Shown: positions 1 through 8,329 of the stretch, piece after piece
Numbering within the stretch: position 1 is the stretch's first letter
How the letters are laid out: every line of letters begins with the position of its first letter
Assembly (NCBI RefSeq): GCF_039537705.1
Contig: NZ_BAABBA010000003.1
Span: 1 to 64,000 of the forward strand
Direction of reading: 5' to 3'
Origin: Georgenia daeguensis
GTDB taxonomy: Bacteria > Actinomycetota > Actinomycetes > Actinomycetales > Actinomycetaceae
DNA length: 64,000 nucleotides
Program-made: the position numbers and the translations under genes
The notes under the pieces: generated by a model
The model's database searches: none
Told to the model about the DNA's origin: nothing
The model's input: only the letters and a program-made list of their open reading frames with translations

Positions 1-1
1 A

Positions 2-118
2 GTTACGGCGGTCATAGCGAGGGGGAAACGCCCGGTCCCATTCCGAACCCGGAAGCTAAGCCCCTCAGCGCCGATGGTACTGCACGGGAGACTGTGTGGG
101 AGAGTAGGACACCGCCGA
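2..118 (+). rRNA. rrf: 5S ribosomal RNA
   Basis: The sequence reads as a complete actinobacterial 5S rRNA. The 5' end GTTACGGCGGTCATAGC pairs with the 3' end ACACCGCCGAAC to form the terminal helix, and the loop region CCGAACCCGGAAGCTAAG is present. It is the structural RNA of the 50S subunit. Its position at the window edge implies that 23S and 16S genes lie immediately upstream. Ends are accurate to a few bases. Confidence 0.96.
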
Positions 119-129
119 ACACCCATTCC

Positions 130-163
130 AAGGAGGCCGCAACTTCATAGTTGCGGCCTTCTT
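130..163 (+). terminator. rrn operon terminator
   Basis: A hairpin follows the 5S gene by about 12 nt. Arms 130-144 and 149-163 pair almost perfectly (core GGCCGCAACT / AGTTGCGGCC, loop TCAT), and the 3' arm runs into a T-rich stretch (CTTCTTGCG). This is a typical intrinsic terminator closing the rRNA operon. Confidence 0.85.
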
Positions 164-197
164 GCGTTGTGCGCAGGTTGCTGCGTCAATTCATTTG

Positions 198-203
198 TAG
201 TTT
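198..203 (+). promoter_or_regulatory. Candidate -10 box for the repeat/TPR gene
   Basis: TAGTTT matches the actinobacterial TANNNT -10 consensus. It lies 21 nt before the ATG at 225, after the rrn terminator. A GAGGGA Shine-Dalgarno sequence sits at about 214-219. No good -35 box is visible, so this is tentative. Confidence 0.4.
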
Positions 204-224
204 CGAGCGCAGACGAGGGAATTC

Positions 225-2438
225 ATGTCGACTTCAGATAACAACAGGGACGACGCGAAGCCTCCTCGTCGAAACGGGCCTAGCTCAGGGCGTGACTCTT
301 CGGAGCAGCGTCGCTCTGGTACGTCGCGTCCGGGGGGAGCCGGCCGCGCTAGCAACGACCAGCCGGCTGCGGCTGCGTTCCGCGAGCGTTCGCAGAAGCG
401 CGGCGGTCCGCGTGGCAACCGGCGTGGCGGTGAGGGTTACCAGGGTGGTGCGCGTCGTGAGGGCGAGCGCCGGGAAGGTGGCTTCCAGGGCGGGCCTCGT
501 CGTGAGGGCGAGCGCCGGGAAGGTGGCTTCCAGGGCGGGCCTCGTCGTGAAGGTGAGCGCCGGGAAGGTGGCTTCCAGGGCGGTGCCCGTCGTGAGGGCG
601 GGTTCGATCGTGGTCCCCGTCGTGAGGGCGGTTACCAGGGCGGTCCTCGTCGTGAGGGCGGTTACCAGGGCGGTCCTCGTCGTGAAGGCGGTTACCAGGG
701 CGGTCCTCGTCGTGAGGGTGACCGTCGTGAGGGCGGCTTCGACCGCGGGCCTCGCCGTGACGGCCCTCGTCGTGAAGGCGGCTTTGACCGGAGTCCTGGG
801 CGTGAGGGCGGTTACCAGGGCGGTCCTCGTCGTGAGGGCGAGCGCCGGGAAGGTGGCTTCCAGGGCGGTGCCCGTCGTGAGGGTGGGTACCAGGGCGGTC
901 CCCGTGGTGAGGGTGAGCGTCGTCAGGGCGGGTTTGACCGTGGTCCCCGTCGTGAGGGCGGGTTCGACCGTGGTGCCCGTCGTGAGGGTGGGTACCAGGG
1001 CGGTCCCCGTGGTGAGGGTGAGCGTCGTCAGGGCGGGTTTGACCGTGGTCCCCGTCGTGAGGGCGGGTTTGACCGTGGTCCCCGTCGTGAGGGCGGGTTC
1101 GACCGTGGTGCCCGTCGTGAGGGGGAGCGCCGGGAAGGTGGCTTCCAGGGCGGTGCCCGTCGTGAGGGTGGGTACCAGGGCGGTCCCCGTGGTGAGGGTG
1201 AGCGTCGTCAGGGCGGGTTTGACCGTGGTGCCCGTCGTGAGGGCGAGCGCCGGGAAGGTGGCTTCCAGGGCGGTGCCCGTCGTCAGGGTGGGTACCAGGG
1301 CGGCGGTCCTCGTGAGGGCGAGCGCCGTCAGGGCGGGTTTGACCGTGGACCTCGCCGTGTGGGCGGGAATCAGGGCGGACCTCGCCGTGACGGCGGCTAC
1401 GGCGCCGGCTCGCGACGGGACGACGACCAGCGCCAAGCACGCCCCGACCGCTTCGAGCGGGTGCAGGAACCACACATCCCGGACGACGTCGAGCCGCAGA
1501 TGCTCGACCGCACGGCCCGCGCGCGTCTGCGAACGCTCAGCAAGAACAACGCCGATCTGGTCGCCCGCCACCTTGTGATGGCAGGTCGCCTCATAGACGG
1601 CGACCCTGCTACTGCGTACGAGCACGCCCAGGCGGCGATGCGTCGAGCGGGTCGCGTGGACGTCGTTCGCGAGGCTCTGGCTGTCACCGCCTATGCGACG
1701 GGCAACTACGCCGAGGCGCTTCGTGAGCTGCGGACGGTTCGCCGTCTCTCGGGTATTGACGCGCACCGTCCGATGGAGGCTGACTGCGAGCGTGGGCTCG
1801 GCCGGCCGGAACGCGCCCTCACGGTCGTCGCCGAGACTGATCCTGCATCGTTGTCGGAGCACGACCGGGTCGAGCTGGCGATCGTGGCGAGCGGGGCGCG
1901 TGCCGACCTTGGCGAGACAGAAGCGGGGCTGCTCGTTCTCGAGTCCGCGCTCGTCGGCAAGGTGACCCGGCCTGAGCTGAGGCGACGGCTCGACCTCGTC
2001 AAGGCAGAGCGACTCGAGGAGCTTGGCAAATCTGAGGAAGCGCGCGTCCTGCGGGATGCGGCCGGGCCTGAGCCCGAACCTGCTGAGGAAATCGTCGTCC
2101 TGGACCTCGCCGACGACTTCCCGCAGGGCGAGCGCCGCCCGGTCGAAGCTGAGTACAGCCCTGAGGGAGAGGACTCTTCCGCGGATACCGAGCAGGTCGC
2201 CGAGCAGGTCGCCGAGCCGGACGCCGATGCAGAGTCTCCCGAGCAGGCAGATGGCGCTGAGGGGGCCGAGGCCGTTGCGCAGACTGACAGCGCCATCGAC
2301 GAGGCAGGCTCGGCGGACGAGGTCGTGGACGTTCGCGACCCCAGCACCGCATCGGCCGACGTGGCCAGCGAGGAGGACTCGGAGGAGTTCGAGCAGGCGG
2401 AGCTCGACCTCGACGTGAGCGACAAGGAGCGAGAGTGA
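225..2438 (+). CDS. Arg/Gly-rich repeat protein with TPR-like core and acidic tail
   Basis: This 737-residue protein has three parts. Residues 1-65 form a charged, low-complexity lead. Residues ~68-398 are tandem Arg/Gly-rich units such as RREGGYQGGP, RREGGFDRGP and RREGERREGGFQGG. Residues ~400-610 are helical and TPR-like (for example NADLVARHLVMAGRLIDGDP and the following alpha-helical pairs), and the rest is a Glu/Asp-rich tail. The TPR part and its place before a HAD phosphatase and tlyA match the Rv1691 position in mycobacteria. The function of that family is unknown to me. The basic RG-type region resembles RNA-binding disordered domains, so an RNA or ribosome role is plausible but inferred. 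The start is ATG 225 with GAGGGA upstream. The stop overlaps the next gene by 4 nt. Confidence 0.85.
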   Translation: MSTSDNNRDDAKPPRRNGPSSGRDSSEQRRSGTSRPGGAGRASNDQPAAAAFRERSQKRGGPRGNRRGGEGYQGGARREGERREGGFQGGPRREGERREGGFQGGPRREGERREGGFQGGARREGGFDRGPRREGGYQGGPRREGGYQGGPRREGGYQGGPRREGDRREGGFDRGPRRDGPRREGGFDRSPGREGGYQGGPRREGERREGGFQGGARREGGYQGGPRGEGERRQGGFDRGPRREGGFDRGARREGGYQGGPRGEGERRQGGFDRGPRREGGFDRGPRREGGFDRGARREGERREGGFQGGARREGGYQGGPRGEGERRQGGFDRGARREGERREGGFQGGARRQGGYQGGGPREGERRQGGFDRGPRRVGGNQGGPRRDGGYGAGSRRDDDQRQARPDRFERVQEPHIPDDVEPQMLDRTARARLRTLSKNNADLVARHLVMAGRLIDGDPATAYEHAQAAMRRAGRVDVVREALAVTAYATGNYAEALRELRTVRRLSGIDAHRPMEADCERGLGRPERALTVVAETDPASLSEHDRVELAIVASGARADLGETEAGLLVLESALVGKVTRPELRRRLDLVKAERLEELGKSEEARVLRDAAGPEPEPAEEIVVLDLADDFPQGERRPVEAEYSPEGEDSSADTEQVAEQVAEPDADAESPEQADGAEGAEAVAQTDSAIDEAGSADEVVDVRDPSTASADVASEEDSEEFEQAELDLDVSDKERE
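430..1420 (+). repeat. In-frame 30/45-bp repeat tract
   Basis: About 990 bp of tandem units built from a ~30-bp module (RREGGYQGGP or RREGGFDRGP) and a ~45-bp module (RREGERREGGFQGG plus one or two residues). Units vary by synonymous changes and by swaps between Y-Q-G-G and F-D-R-G cores, which suggests repeated unequal exchange and gene conversion. All unit lengths are multiples of three. Other reading frames, including the antisense ones, therefore also stay open through the tract and produce long false ORFs. Confidence 0.93.
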
Positions 2439-3511
2439 CGGCGGTGTCTGCGGGGCTGCTGGAGAGCGTGCAGCCGCTGGCGAGCGTCTACGACGTGGCG
2501 CTGATGGACCTGGACGGCGTGTGCTACCGCGGTGCGGAGCCGGTCGACCACGCGGACGAGGGCGTGGCGAGCGCTCGGGCGCTCGGCCAGCGGATGATGT
2601 TCGTGACGAACAACGCTGCCCGGGAGCCGCAGACGGTCGCCGACCAGCTCACGAGCCTCGGCATCCCCACGCTCGCGCACGAGATCATGACCTCCTCGCA
2701 GGCGGCCGCGGCCATCCTCGCCGCCGAGCTGCCGGAGGGCTCCCTCGTGCTGCCCGTCGGCGGCGCGGGCCTGCGGGCTGCTCTGCTCGAGCGGGGGTTC
2801 CGGCTCGCCGGGAGCGCAGCGGAGGGGCCCGTCGCCGTCGTCCAGGGGTTCTCGCCGGACCTGGGATGGCGCGAGCTGACCGAGGCGGCATTCGCCATCA
2901 GTGCCGGAGCGAGGTTCGTGGCCACGAACCTCGACGCGACGCTCCCGACCGAACGAGGAATGGCGGTCGGCAACGGCTCCCTCGTCGCGGCCGTCACGAA
3001 CGCCACGGGCGTCGTCCCCGTCTCGGCAGGCAAGCCGCAGCCGGAGATCTTCCGGCAGGCCACCGCCAAGGCGGGCGGGACGCGACCGCTCGCCGTCGGC
3101 GACCGGCTCAACACCGACCTGGCCGGGGCGCGCGCGGCGGGCATCCCAGGCCTCCACGTCCTCACCGGGGTCAGCGACGCCCGGGACGTCATCCTCGCGG
3201 TGCCTGAGGAGCGGCCCAGCTACCTCGCGGTGGACCTGCGCGGCCTCAGCGAGCCGCACCCGGCGCCGTCCCCGGCCGCGGAGGGCTGGTGGCGCTGCGG
3301 CGCCGCGGCCGCACGCGTCGTGGGTCCGCAGCCCTCCTTCGAGCTGCGGGTGGGGAACCGGACCGTCGACCTGGACGTCGACGACGCACCGGTCGCCGTC
3401 TCGCTCGACGGGTGGCGGTGCCTGACGGCGGCCGCCTGGTCTGCGGTGGACAGCGGCACGGTACTCACAGACGAGCAGGTGCCTGTGCTCGAGGTCGTCG
3501 CGCCGCGATAA
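2435..3511 (+). CDS. HAD-IIA family phosphatase (NagD/PNPase-like)
   Basis: This 358-residue protein is a cytosolic hydrolase of the HAD superfamily, class IIA. The nucleophile motif MDLDGVCYRG places Asp25 and Asp27 early. FVTNNAA gives the Ser/Thr-Asn motif II of NagD/PGP-like enzymes, SAGKPQPEIF carries the conserved Lys, and AVGDRLNTDLAGARAAG is the Mg-binding motif. About 80 C-terminal residues beyond the HAD fold (after ~275) are an extension also seen in actinobacterial homologues (Rv1692 position; that protein is described as a glycerol-3-phosphate phosphatase). The substrate here is unproven. It starts at GTG 2435, overlapping the preceding stop by 4 nt (GTGA), so translation is probably coupled. 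Confidence 0.88.
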   Translation: MTAVSAGLLESVQPLASVYDVALMDLDGVCYRGAEPVDHADEGVASARALGQRMMFVTNNAAREPQTVADQLTSLGIPTLAHEIMTSSQAAAAILAAELPEGSLVLPVGGAGLRAALLERGFRLAGSAAEGPVAVVQGFSPDLGWRELTEAAFAISAGARFVATNLDATLPTERGMAVGNGSLVAAVTNATGVVPVSAGKPQPEIFRQATAKAGGTRPLAVGDRLNTDLAGARAAGIPGLHVLTGVSDARDVILAVPEERPSYLAVDLRGLSEPHPAPSPAAEGWWRCGAAAARVVGPQPSFELRVGNRTVDLDVDDAPVAVSLDGWRCLTAAAWSAVDSGTVLTDEQVPVLEVVAPR

Positions 3512-3551
3512 CCTTCCCTGAGCCAGGGCCACAGCGAGGCAGGAGGAGCGG

Positions 3552-3695
3552 ATGGGCGAGACACCCGCCGGTCAGGAGACTGACCCGCTGGCCCGGCTGG
3601 AGGACATCCAGGACGTCCCGCTGGCCGAGCAGGTCGCCGTGTTCGACGCCATCCACGCCCACCTGTCCGCGCGGCTGACGAGCGCCGAGAACTGA
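3552..3695 (+). CDS. Conserved small protein upstream of tlyA (47 aa)
   Basis: A short ORF of 47 codons begins at ATG 3552 with a strong AGGAGGAG ribosome-binding site. It ends in a TGATG overlap with the tlyA start. The acidic, mostly helical product contains DPLARLEDIQDVPLAEQV and ends near LSARLTSAEN. A small protein occupies the same slot in mycobacteria (Rv1693), so I take it as real. No function is known to me; the overlap suggests co-translation with TlyA. Confidence 0.72.
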   Translation: MGETPAGQETDPLARLEDIQDVPLAEQVAVFDAIHAHLSARLTSAEN

Positions 3696-4543
3696 TGGCG
3701 CGTCTGGTCCGCATCGACGCCGAGCTGGTCCGCCGGGGGCTGGCCCGGTCGCGCCAGCACGCCGCAGAACTCATCGCGGCGGGGCAGGTGCTGCTCGACG
3801 GCCAGGTCGTCACCAAGCCGGCGCGCCAGGTGAACCCGGCCCAGGCGGTCCGCGTGGACGTTCCCGCCGGCGACGAGTACGTCTCCCGCGGCGCGCACAA
3901 GCTCGCGGGCGCCCTCGACGCCCTGGGCGCCGACGCGCCGGTCGTTGCCGGCCGCCGCTGCCTCGACGCCGGAGCCTCCACGGGCGGGTTCACCGACGTG
4001 CTCCTGCGCCGGGGAGCCGCCCACGTGGTCGCCGTCGACGTCGGGTACGGCCAGCTGGCCTGGTCGCTCCAGTCGGACCCCCGCGTGACCGTCCTGGACC
4101 GCACGAACGTCCGCACGCTCACGCCCGAGCAGGTCGCGCCGGCGCCGGAGCTGGTGGTGGGCGACATGTCCTTCATCTCGCTGACGCTGGTGCTGCCGGC
4201 GCTCGCGCGCGCCGCCGCGCCCGACGCCGACCTGCTGCTGATGGTCAAGCCGCAGTTCGAGGTCGGCAAGGAACGGCTCGGCCACGGCGGCGTCGTGCGG
4301 GACACCGCCCAGCACGTCGAGTCCGTGCTCAAGGTCGCCGCCGCGGCTGCGGAGCTCGGGCTCGACACCTGGGCCGTGGTGCCGAGCCCGCTGCCGGGGC
4401 CCTCGGGCAACGTGGAGTACTTCGTCGCCCTGCGCCGCGCGCACCCCCGGGCGCTGCGCGGCGAGGCGCTGACCGCCGCGGCCGAGCGCGCCGTGCGCAC
4501 CGGCCCGGCCGGCGAACCGCAGACATCGCAGGAGGCAACATGA
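3695..4543 (+). CDS. tlyA: 16S/23S rRNA 2'-O-methyltransferase TlyA
   Basis: This 282-residue protein has an N-terminal S4 RNA-binding domain (residues ~1-60) and an FtsJ/RrmJ-like methyltransferase domain. The SAM-binding motif is LDAGASTGGFTD (90-101), followed by VVGDMSFISL and LMVKPQFEVG, which supply the Asp and Lys of the catalytic K-D-K-E set. The family methylates ribose 2'-OH of specific cytidines in 16S and 23S rRNA and determines capreomycin/viomycin sensitivity in mycobacteria. It overlaps the small ORF before it by 1 nt and nadK after it by 4 nt (ATGA). Position next to an rRNA operon is a coincidence or a mild functional link. Confidence 0.95.
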   Translation: MARLVRIDAELVRRGLARSRQHAAELIAAGQVLLDGQVVTKPARQVNPAQAVRVDVPAGDEYVSRGAHKLAGALDALGADAPVVAGRRCLDAGASTGGFTDVLLRRGAAHVVAVDVGYGQLAWSLQSDPRVTVLDRTNVRTLTPEQVAPAPELVVGDMSFISLTLVLPALARAAAPDADLLLMVKPQFEVGKERLGHGGVVRDTAQHVESVLKVAAAAAELGLDTWAVVPSPLPGPSGNVEYFVALRRAHPRALRGEALTAAAERAVRTGPAGEPQTSQEAT

Positions 4544-5379
4544 CCCGCCGCATCCTCGTCGTGACGCACGAGGGCAGGCCCGAGGCCGTCCGTGCGGCGG
4601 ACCGGGTGTGCGAGGGGCTGCAGAGCCGAGGCATCGACGTCGTGCGCGACGGCAGCGCCGAGGGCGCCGAGCTCGCCATGGTGCTCGGCGGCGACGGGAC
4701 GATCCTGCGGGCGGCCGAGGTCGCCCGCGAGCACGACGTGCCCCTGCTGGGCATCAACCTCGGCCACGTCGGCTTCCTCGCCGAGGCCGAGCCCGAGGCT
4801 CTCCCGGACGTGATGGACCGCGCGGTCGCAAAGGACTACCACGTCGAGGAGCGCATGACGATCGACGTCGTCGCCACCGCGCCCGACGGCAGCCAGCAGC
4901 ACGGGTGGGCCATCAACGAGGCCGCCGTGGAGAAGGGCGAGCGGGCCCGGATGGTGGAGGCGACCATCGGCGTGGACGGGCGCGGCCTGTCCAGCTTCGG
5001 CTGCGACGGCATCGTGCTCGCCACCCCCACCGGCTCGACCGCCTACGCCTTCTCCGGCGGCGGCCCGGTCGTCTGGCCCGACGTCGAGGCGCTGCTGGTG
5101 GTGCCCATCGCCGCCCACGCCCTCTTCGCCCGTCCCATGGTGGTCGGGCCACGCTCGGTGCTCGAGGTCGAGATCATGCCCTACGAGGACAAGAACGCCG
5201 TGGTCTGGTGCGACGGACGCCGCCGGATGGACGTCGTGGCGGGCACGCGCATCACCGTGTGCCGCGGCGCCCAGCCCGTGCGGCTCGCCCGGCTGACGGA
5301 GGTTCCCTTCTCCGGCCGGCTCGTCGCGAAGTTCAACCTTCCGGTGCAGGGCTGGCGGGGGGTGCGCACGCGGCCGTGA
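4540..5379 (+). CDS. nadK: NAD kinase
   Basis: This 279-residue protein phosphorylates NAD to NADP using ATP or polyphosphate in the cytosol. The diagnostic GGDGT motif is at residues 50-54, followed by LLGINLGHVGFLAE. The conserved Gly/Ser-rich stretch TPTGSTAYAFSGGGPVV lies past the middle. Size is normal for actinobacterial NadK (PpnK, Rv1695 position). The ATG overlaps the tlyA stop and the nadK stop overlaps the recN GTG, each by 4 nt, so the genes are almost certainly one operon. Confidence 0.96.
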   Translation: MTRRILVVTHEGRPEAVRAADRVCEGLQSRGIDVVRDGSAEGAELAMVLGGDGTILRAAEVAREHDVPLLGINLGHVGFLAEAEPEALPDVMDRAVAKDYHVEERMTIDVVATAPDGSQQHGWAINEAAVEKGERARMVEATIGVDGRGLSSFGCDGIVLATPTGSTAYAFSGGGPVVWPDVEALLVVPIAAHALFARPMVVGPRSVLEVEIMPYEDKNAVVWCDGRRRMDVVAGTRITVCRGAQPVRLARLTEVPFSGRLVAKFNLPVQGWRGVRTRP

Positions 5380-7097
5380 TCGAACAGGTCAGGATCGAGA
5401 ACCTCGGAGTCATCGCCGGCGCCGAGCTGGACCTCGCGCCCACCTTCACCGTCATCACCGGCGAGACCGGTGCGGGCAAGACGATGGTGCTCACCAGCCT
5501 CGCGCTGCTCCTCGGCGGCAAGGCGGACCCGGTGCTGGTGCGCCGCGGCGCCGAGCGTGCCGTCGTCGAGGGCGCGTTCGCCGTCGCCCCGGACGGGCCC
5601 GCCGCCGCCCGCGCGGAGGAGGCCGGCGCCGCGGTGGAGGACGGCGAGCTCATCGCCGCCCGCACGGTCCTCGCCGCCGGGCGCTCCCGTGCGCACCTCG
5701 GCGGGCGCACCGTCCCCAACGCCGTGCTCGCCGAGATCGGCGAGCAGCTGGTCACCGTGCACGGACAGTCCGAGCAGCTGCGGCTGCGCGCGCCCGCCCA
5801 GCAACGGGCCGCGCTCGACGCCTTCGGGGGCGAGGAGCACGCCGCCCTGCTCGCCGCGTACCGGCGGGCCTGGGCCGGCGCCGTCGCCGCCCGGGAGGAG
5901 CTGGCCGCCTGGGAGGAGGCCGCGGGCGTGCGCGAGCAGGAGATCGCCCTCCTCCGCGCGGGCCTCGAGCAGATCGACCAGCTCGACCCGCAGCCCGGCG
6001 AGGACCACGCCCTGCGCGAGGAGGCCGGCCGCCTCGGCAACGTCGAGGGGCTGCGCGCCGCCGCCGGACGGGCCCACCAGGTGCTCCTCGGCGGCGACGA
6101 CGCGGGCGCCCCGGACGGCGTCGACGCCACCACGCTCCTCGAGGACGCCCGGCGCAGCCTCGAGCAGGTAGCGCACGACGACCCGACCCTGGGCGGTTGG
6201 GCGGAACGCCTCGCGGAAGCGTCCTACCTGGTCTCCGACGTCGGCACCGAGCTCGCGTCCTACCTCTCCGGCCTCGACGCCGACCCCGAGCGGCTCGCGT
6301 GGGTCCACGAGCGCCGCGCCGCGCTCACCGAGCTCACCCGCGTCCACGGCCCCGACGTCGACGGCGCCCTCGCCTGGGCCGAGACCGCCCGGGAGCGGCT
6401 GGCCTACCTCGACGGCCCCGAGGACACTGCCGAGCGGCTGCGTGAGCGGCTGGCCGCCGCGGAGGAGGAGCTCGGCCAGGCCGCCGCCGCCCTGACCGCC
6501 TCGCGCGGGGAGGTGGGGGAGCGCCTCGCCTCCGCCGTCGACGCCGAGCTGGCGGGCCTGGCCATGGCCGGGGCCCACCTCACCGCCCGGCTCACCCCGC
6601 TCGACGCTCCCGGGCCGTTCGGTGCGGAGACCGTCGAGCTGCTGCTCGCCGCCCACCCGGGGGCCCCGGCGCGTCCCCTCGGCCAGGGCGCCTCCGGCGG
6701 CGAGCTCTCCCGGGTGATGCTCGCGATCGAGGTTGCCCTCGCCGCGGCCCCGGGCGCCGAGCCGGAGTCGCGCACGTTCGTCTTCGACGAGGTCGACGCC
6801 GGCGTGGGCGGCAAGGCCGCCGTCGAGGTCGGGCGGCGCCTCGCCCGGCTGGCCCACGGCGCCCAGGTGGTGGTCGTCACCCACCTCGCCCAGGTCGCCG
6901 CCTTCGCCGACCGCCACCTCGTGGTGAGCAAGCACACACCGGGGTCCGACGGCGCCATCACGGCCACCGACGTGACCAGCGTCGAGGGCGAGGATCGCCT
7001 GCGAGAGCTCGCCCGGATGCTCTCCGGGCAGGAGGAGTCGGAGACCGCCCTCCGGCATGCCGCTGAGCTTCTGGAGCGGGCGACCGTGCAACGATGA
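5376..7097 (+). CDS. recN: DNA repair protein RecN
   Basis: This 573-residue SMC-like ATPase acts in double-strand break repair. The Walker A motif GETGAGKT is at residues 29-36, followed by a long helical coiled-coil centre. The signature ASGGELSRVMLAIE and the Walker B region TFVFDEVDAGVGGKAA sit near the C terminus. The GTG start at 5376 is chosen because it overlaps the nadK stop (GTGA) and gives the canonical N terminus beginning IEQVRIENLGVI. The same frame stays open far upstream without homology. Confidence 0.95.
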   Translation: MIEQVRIENLGVIAGAELDLAPTFTVITGETGAGKTMVLTSLALLLGGKADPVLVRRGAERAVVEGAFAVAPDGPAAARAEEAGAAVEDGELIAARTVLAAGRSRAHLGGRTVPNAVLAEIGEQLVTVHGQSEQLRLRAPAQQRAALDAFGGEEHAALLAAYRRAWAGAVAAREELAAWEEAAGVREQEIALLRAGLEQIDQLDPQPGEDHALREEAGRLGNVEGLRAAAGRAHQVLLGGDDAGAPDGVDATTLLEDARRSLEQVAHDDPTLGGWAERLAEASYLVSDVGTELASYLSGLDADPERLAWVHERRAALTELTRVHGPDVDGALAWAETARERLAYLDGPEDTAERLRERLAAAEEELGQAAAALTASRGEVGERLASAVDAELAGLAMAGAHLTARLTPLDAPGPFGAETVELLLAAHPGAPARPLGQGASGGELSRVMLAIEVALAAAPGAEPESRTFVFDEVDAGVGGKAAVEVGRRLARLAHGAQVVVVTHLAQVAAFADRHLVVSKHTPGSDGAITATDVTSVEGEDRLRELARMLSGQEESETALRHAAELLERATVQR

Positions 7098-7101
7098 GGC
7101 G

Positions 7102-8307
7102 GTGAGTGCTCTCTTCCGGCGTCGTCGTGATGCCGTCGTCAACGGCTCCGGGGCGACCGGGCCGGCTCGCGTCGACGCACGCACGAAGAACCTGACCAAG
7201 CGCCTCCAGCCGGGCGACGTCGCCGTCATCGACCACGAGGACATCGACCGGGTCTCTGCCGAGGCCCTCGTCGCGTGCCGGCCGGCCGCGGTGCTCAACG
7301 CCGCCCGCTCGACGTCGGGCCGCTACCCGAACCTCGGCCCGGAGATCCTCCTCGAGGCCGGCATCCCGCTCGTCGACGACCTCGGGCCCGCCGTGATGTC
7401 GCTGCGCGACGGCCAGCCGGTGATCGTCGAGGGAGCCGAGGTGCGCGTCTCCGACGCCCTGGTGGCCGAGGGCACCGTGCAGGACGCCGCCACGATCGAG
7501 GCGAACATGGCCGCCGCCCGCGAGGGCCTCTCGGCCCAGCTCGAGGCGTTCGCGGCGAACACCATGGACTACGTCCAGCGCGAGAAGGACGTCCTCCTCG
7601 ACGGCATCGGCGCCCCCAAGCTGCGCACGAAGCTCGAGGGCCGCCACGTCCTGGTGGTGGTCCGCGGCTACCACTACAAGGAGGACCTCGCCATGCTGAG
7701 GTCCTACATCCGCGAGTACCGCCCGCTCCTGCTCGGCGTCGACGGCGGCGCGGACGCGATCGTCGAGGCCGGCTACAAGCCGGACCTCATCGTCGGGGAC
7801 ATGGACTCCGTCTCGGACCAGACCCTGCGCTCGGGCGCCGAGATCGTGGTCCACGCCTACCGCAACGGCCGTGCCCCCGGGCAGAAGCGGGTCGAGGACC
7901 TCGGCGTCGAGCACGTCGTCTTCCCCGCCACCGGCACCAGCGAGGACGTGGCGATGCTGATCGCCGACGACTCCGGCGCCGAGCTGATCGTCGCGGTGGG
8001 CACCCACAACACCCTCATCGAGTTCCTCGACAAGGGCCGCTCGGGCATGGCCTCGACCTTCCTCACCCGGCTTCGCGTGGGCAGCAAGCTCATCGACGCC
8101 AAGGGCGTCTCGCAGCTGTACCGGACCCGGATCTCCACCTGGCAGCTGGTGCTGCTGGCCCTGGCGGGCCTGCTCGCGCTGTTCGTCGCCCTCGCCGCGA
8201 CGAACGTGGGGCAGACGATCTTCGGGCTCTCCGGCGCGTGGCTCGACGACCTCGTGAACTTCTTCCGGTCGCTGGTGGGGCTGGCCCCGTCGGCGCCGAC
8301 GACCTGA
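7102..8307 (+). CDS. steA: SteA-like division/envelope protein with TPK-like domain
   Basis: This 401-residue protein matches the SteA family (Rv1697 position; in Corynebacterium SteA and its partner SteB are linked to cell separation). The central part contains a thiamin-pyrophosphokinase-like stretch: GVDGGADAIVEAGYKPDLIV followed by GDMDSVSD (about residues 212-240). A single transmembrane helix lies near residues 347-370 (WQLVLLALAGLLALFVALAA). The N terminus begins VSALFRRRRDAV at GTG 7102, 4 nt after the recN stop. An upstream in-frame ATG at 7057 lies inside recN and is rejected. The TPK-like motif implies nucleotide or diphosphate handling, but no TPK activity is claimed. Confidence 0.85.
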   Translation: MSALFRRRRDAVVNGSGATGPARVDARTKNLTKRLQPGDVAVIDHEDIDRVSAEALVACRPAAVLNAARSTSGRYPNLGPEILLEAGIPLVDDLGPAVMSLRDGQPVIVEGAEVRVSDALVAEGTVQDAATIEANMAAAREGLSAQLEAFAANTMDYVQREKDVLLDGIGAPKLRTKLEGRHVLVVVRGYHYKEDLAMLRSYIREYRPLLLGVDGGADAIVEAGYKPDLIVGDMDSVSDQTLRSGAEIVVHAYRNGRAPGQKRVEDLGVEHVVFPATGTSEDVAMLIADDSGAELIVAVGTHNTLIEFLDKGRSGMASTFLTRLRVGSKLIDAKGVSQLYRTRISTWQLVLLALAGLLALFVALAATNVGQTIFGLSGAWLDDLVNFFRSLVGLAPSAPTT

Positions 8308-8329
8308 GCAGCTGGAGAGAAGAGCTTTC

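Noticed and set aside
151..1862. Long open frames in other phases and on the minus strand across the repeat tract (up to 525 residues)
   Set aside because: They arise because every repeat unit is a multiple of three and lacks stops in all frames. Their products are low-complexity Val/Thr/Ala or His/Pro-rich strings, without ribosome-binding sites or homology.
7057..7101. ATG at 7057 as the steA start
   Set aside because: It lies inside recN and has no Shine-Dalgarno sequence; GTG 7102 gives the conserved N terminus and lies 4 nt after the recN stop.
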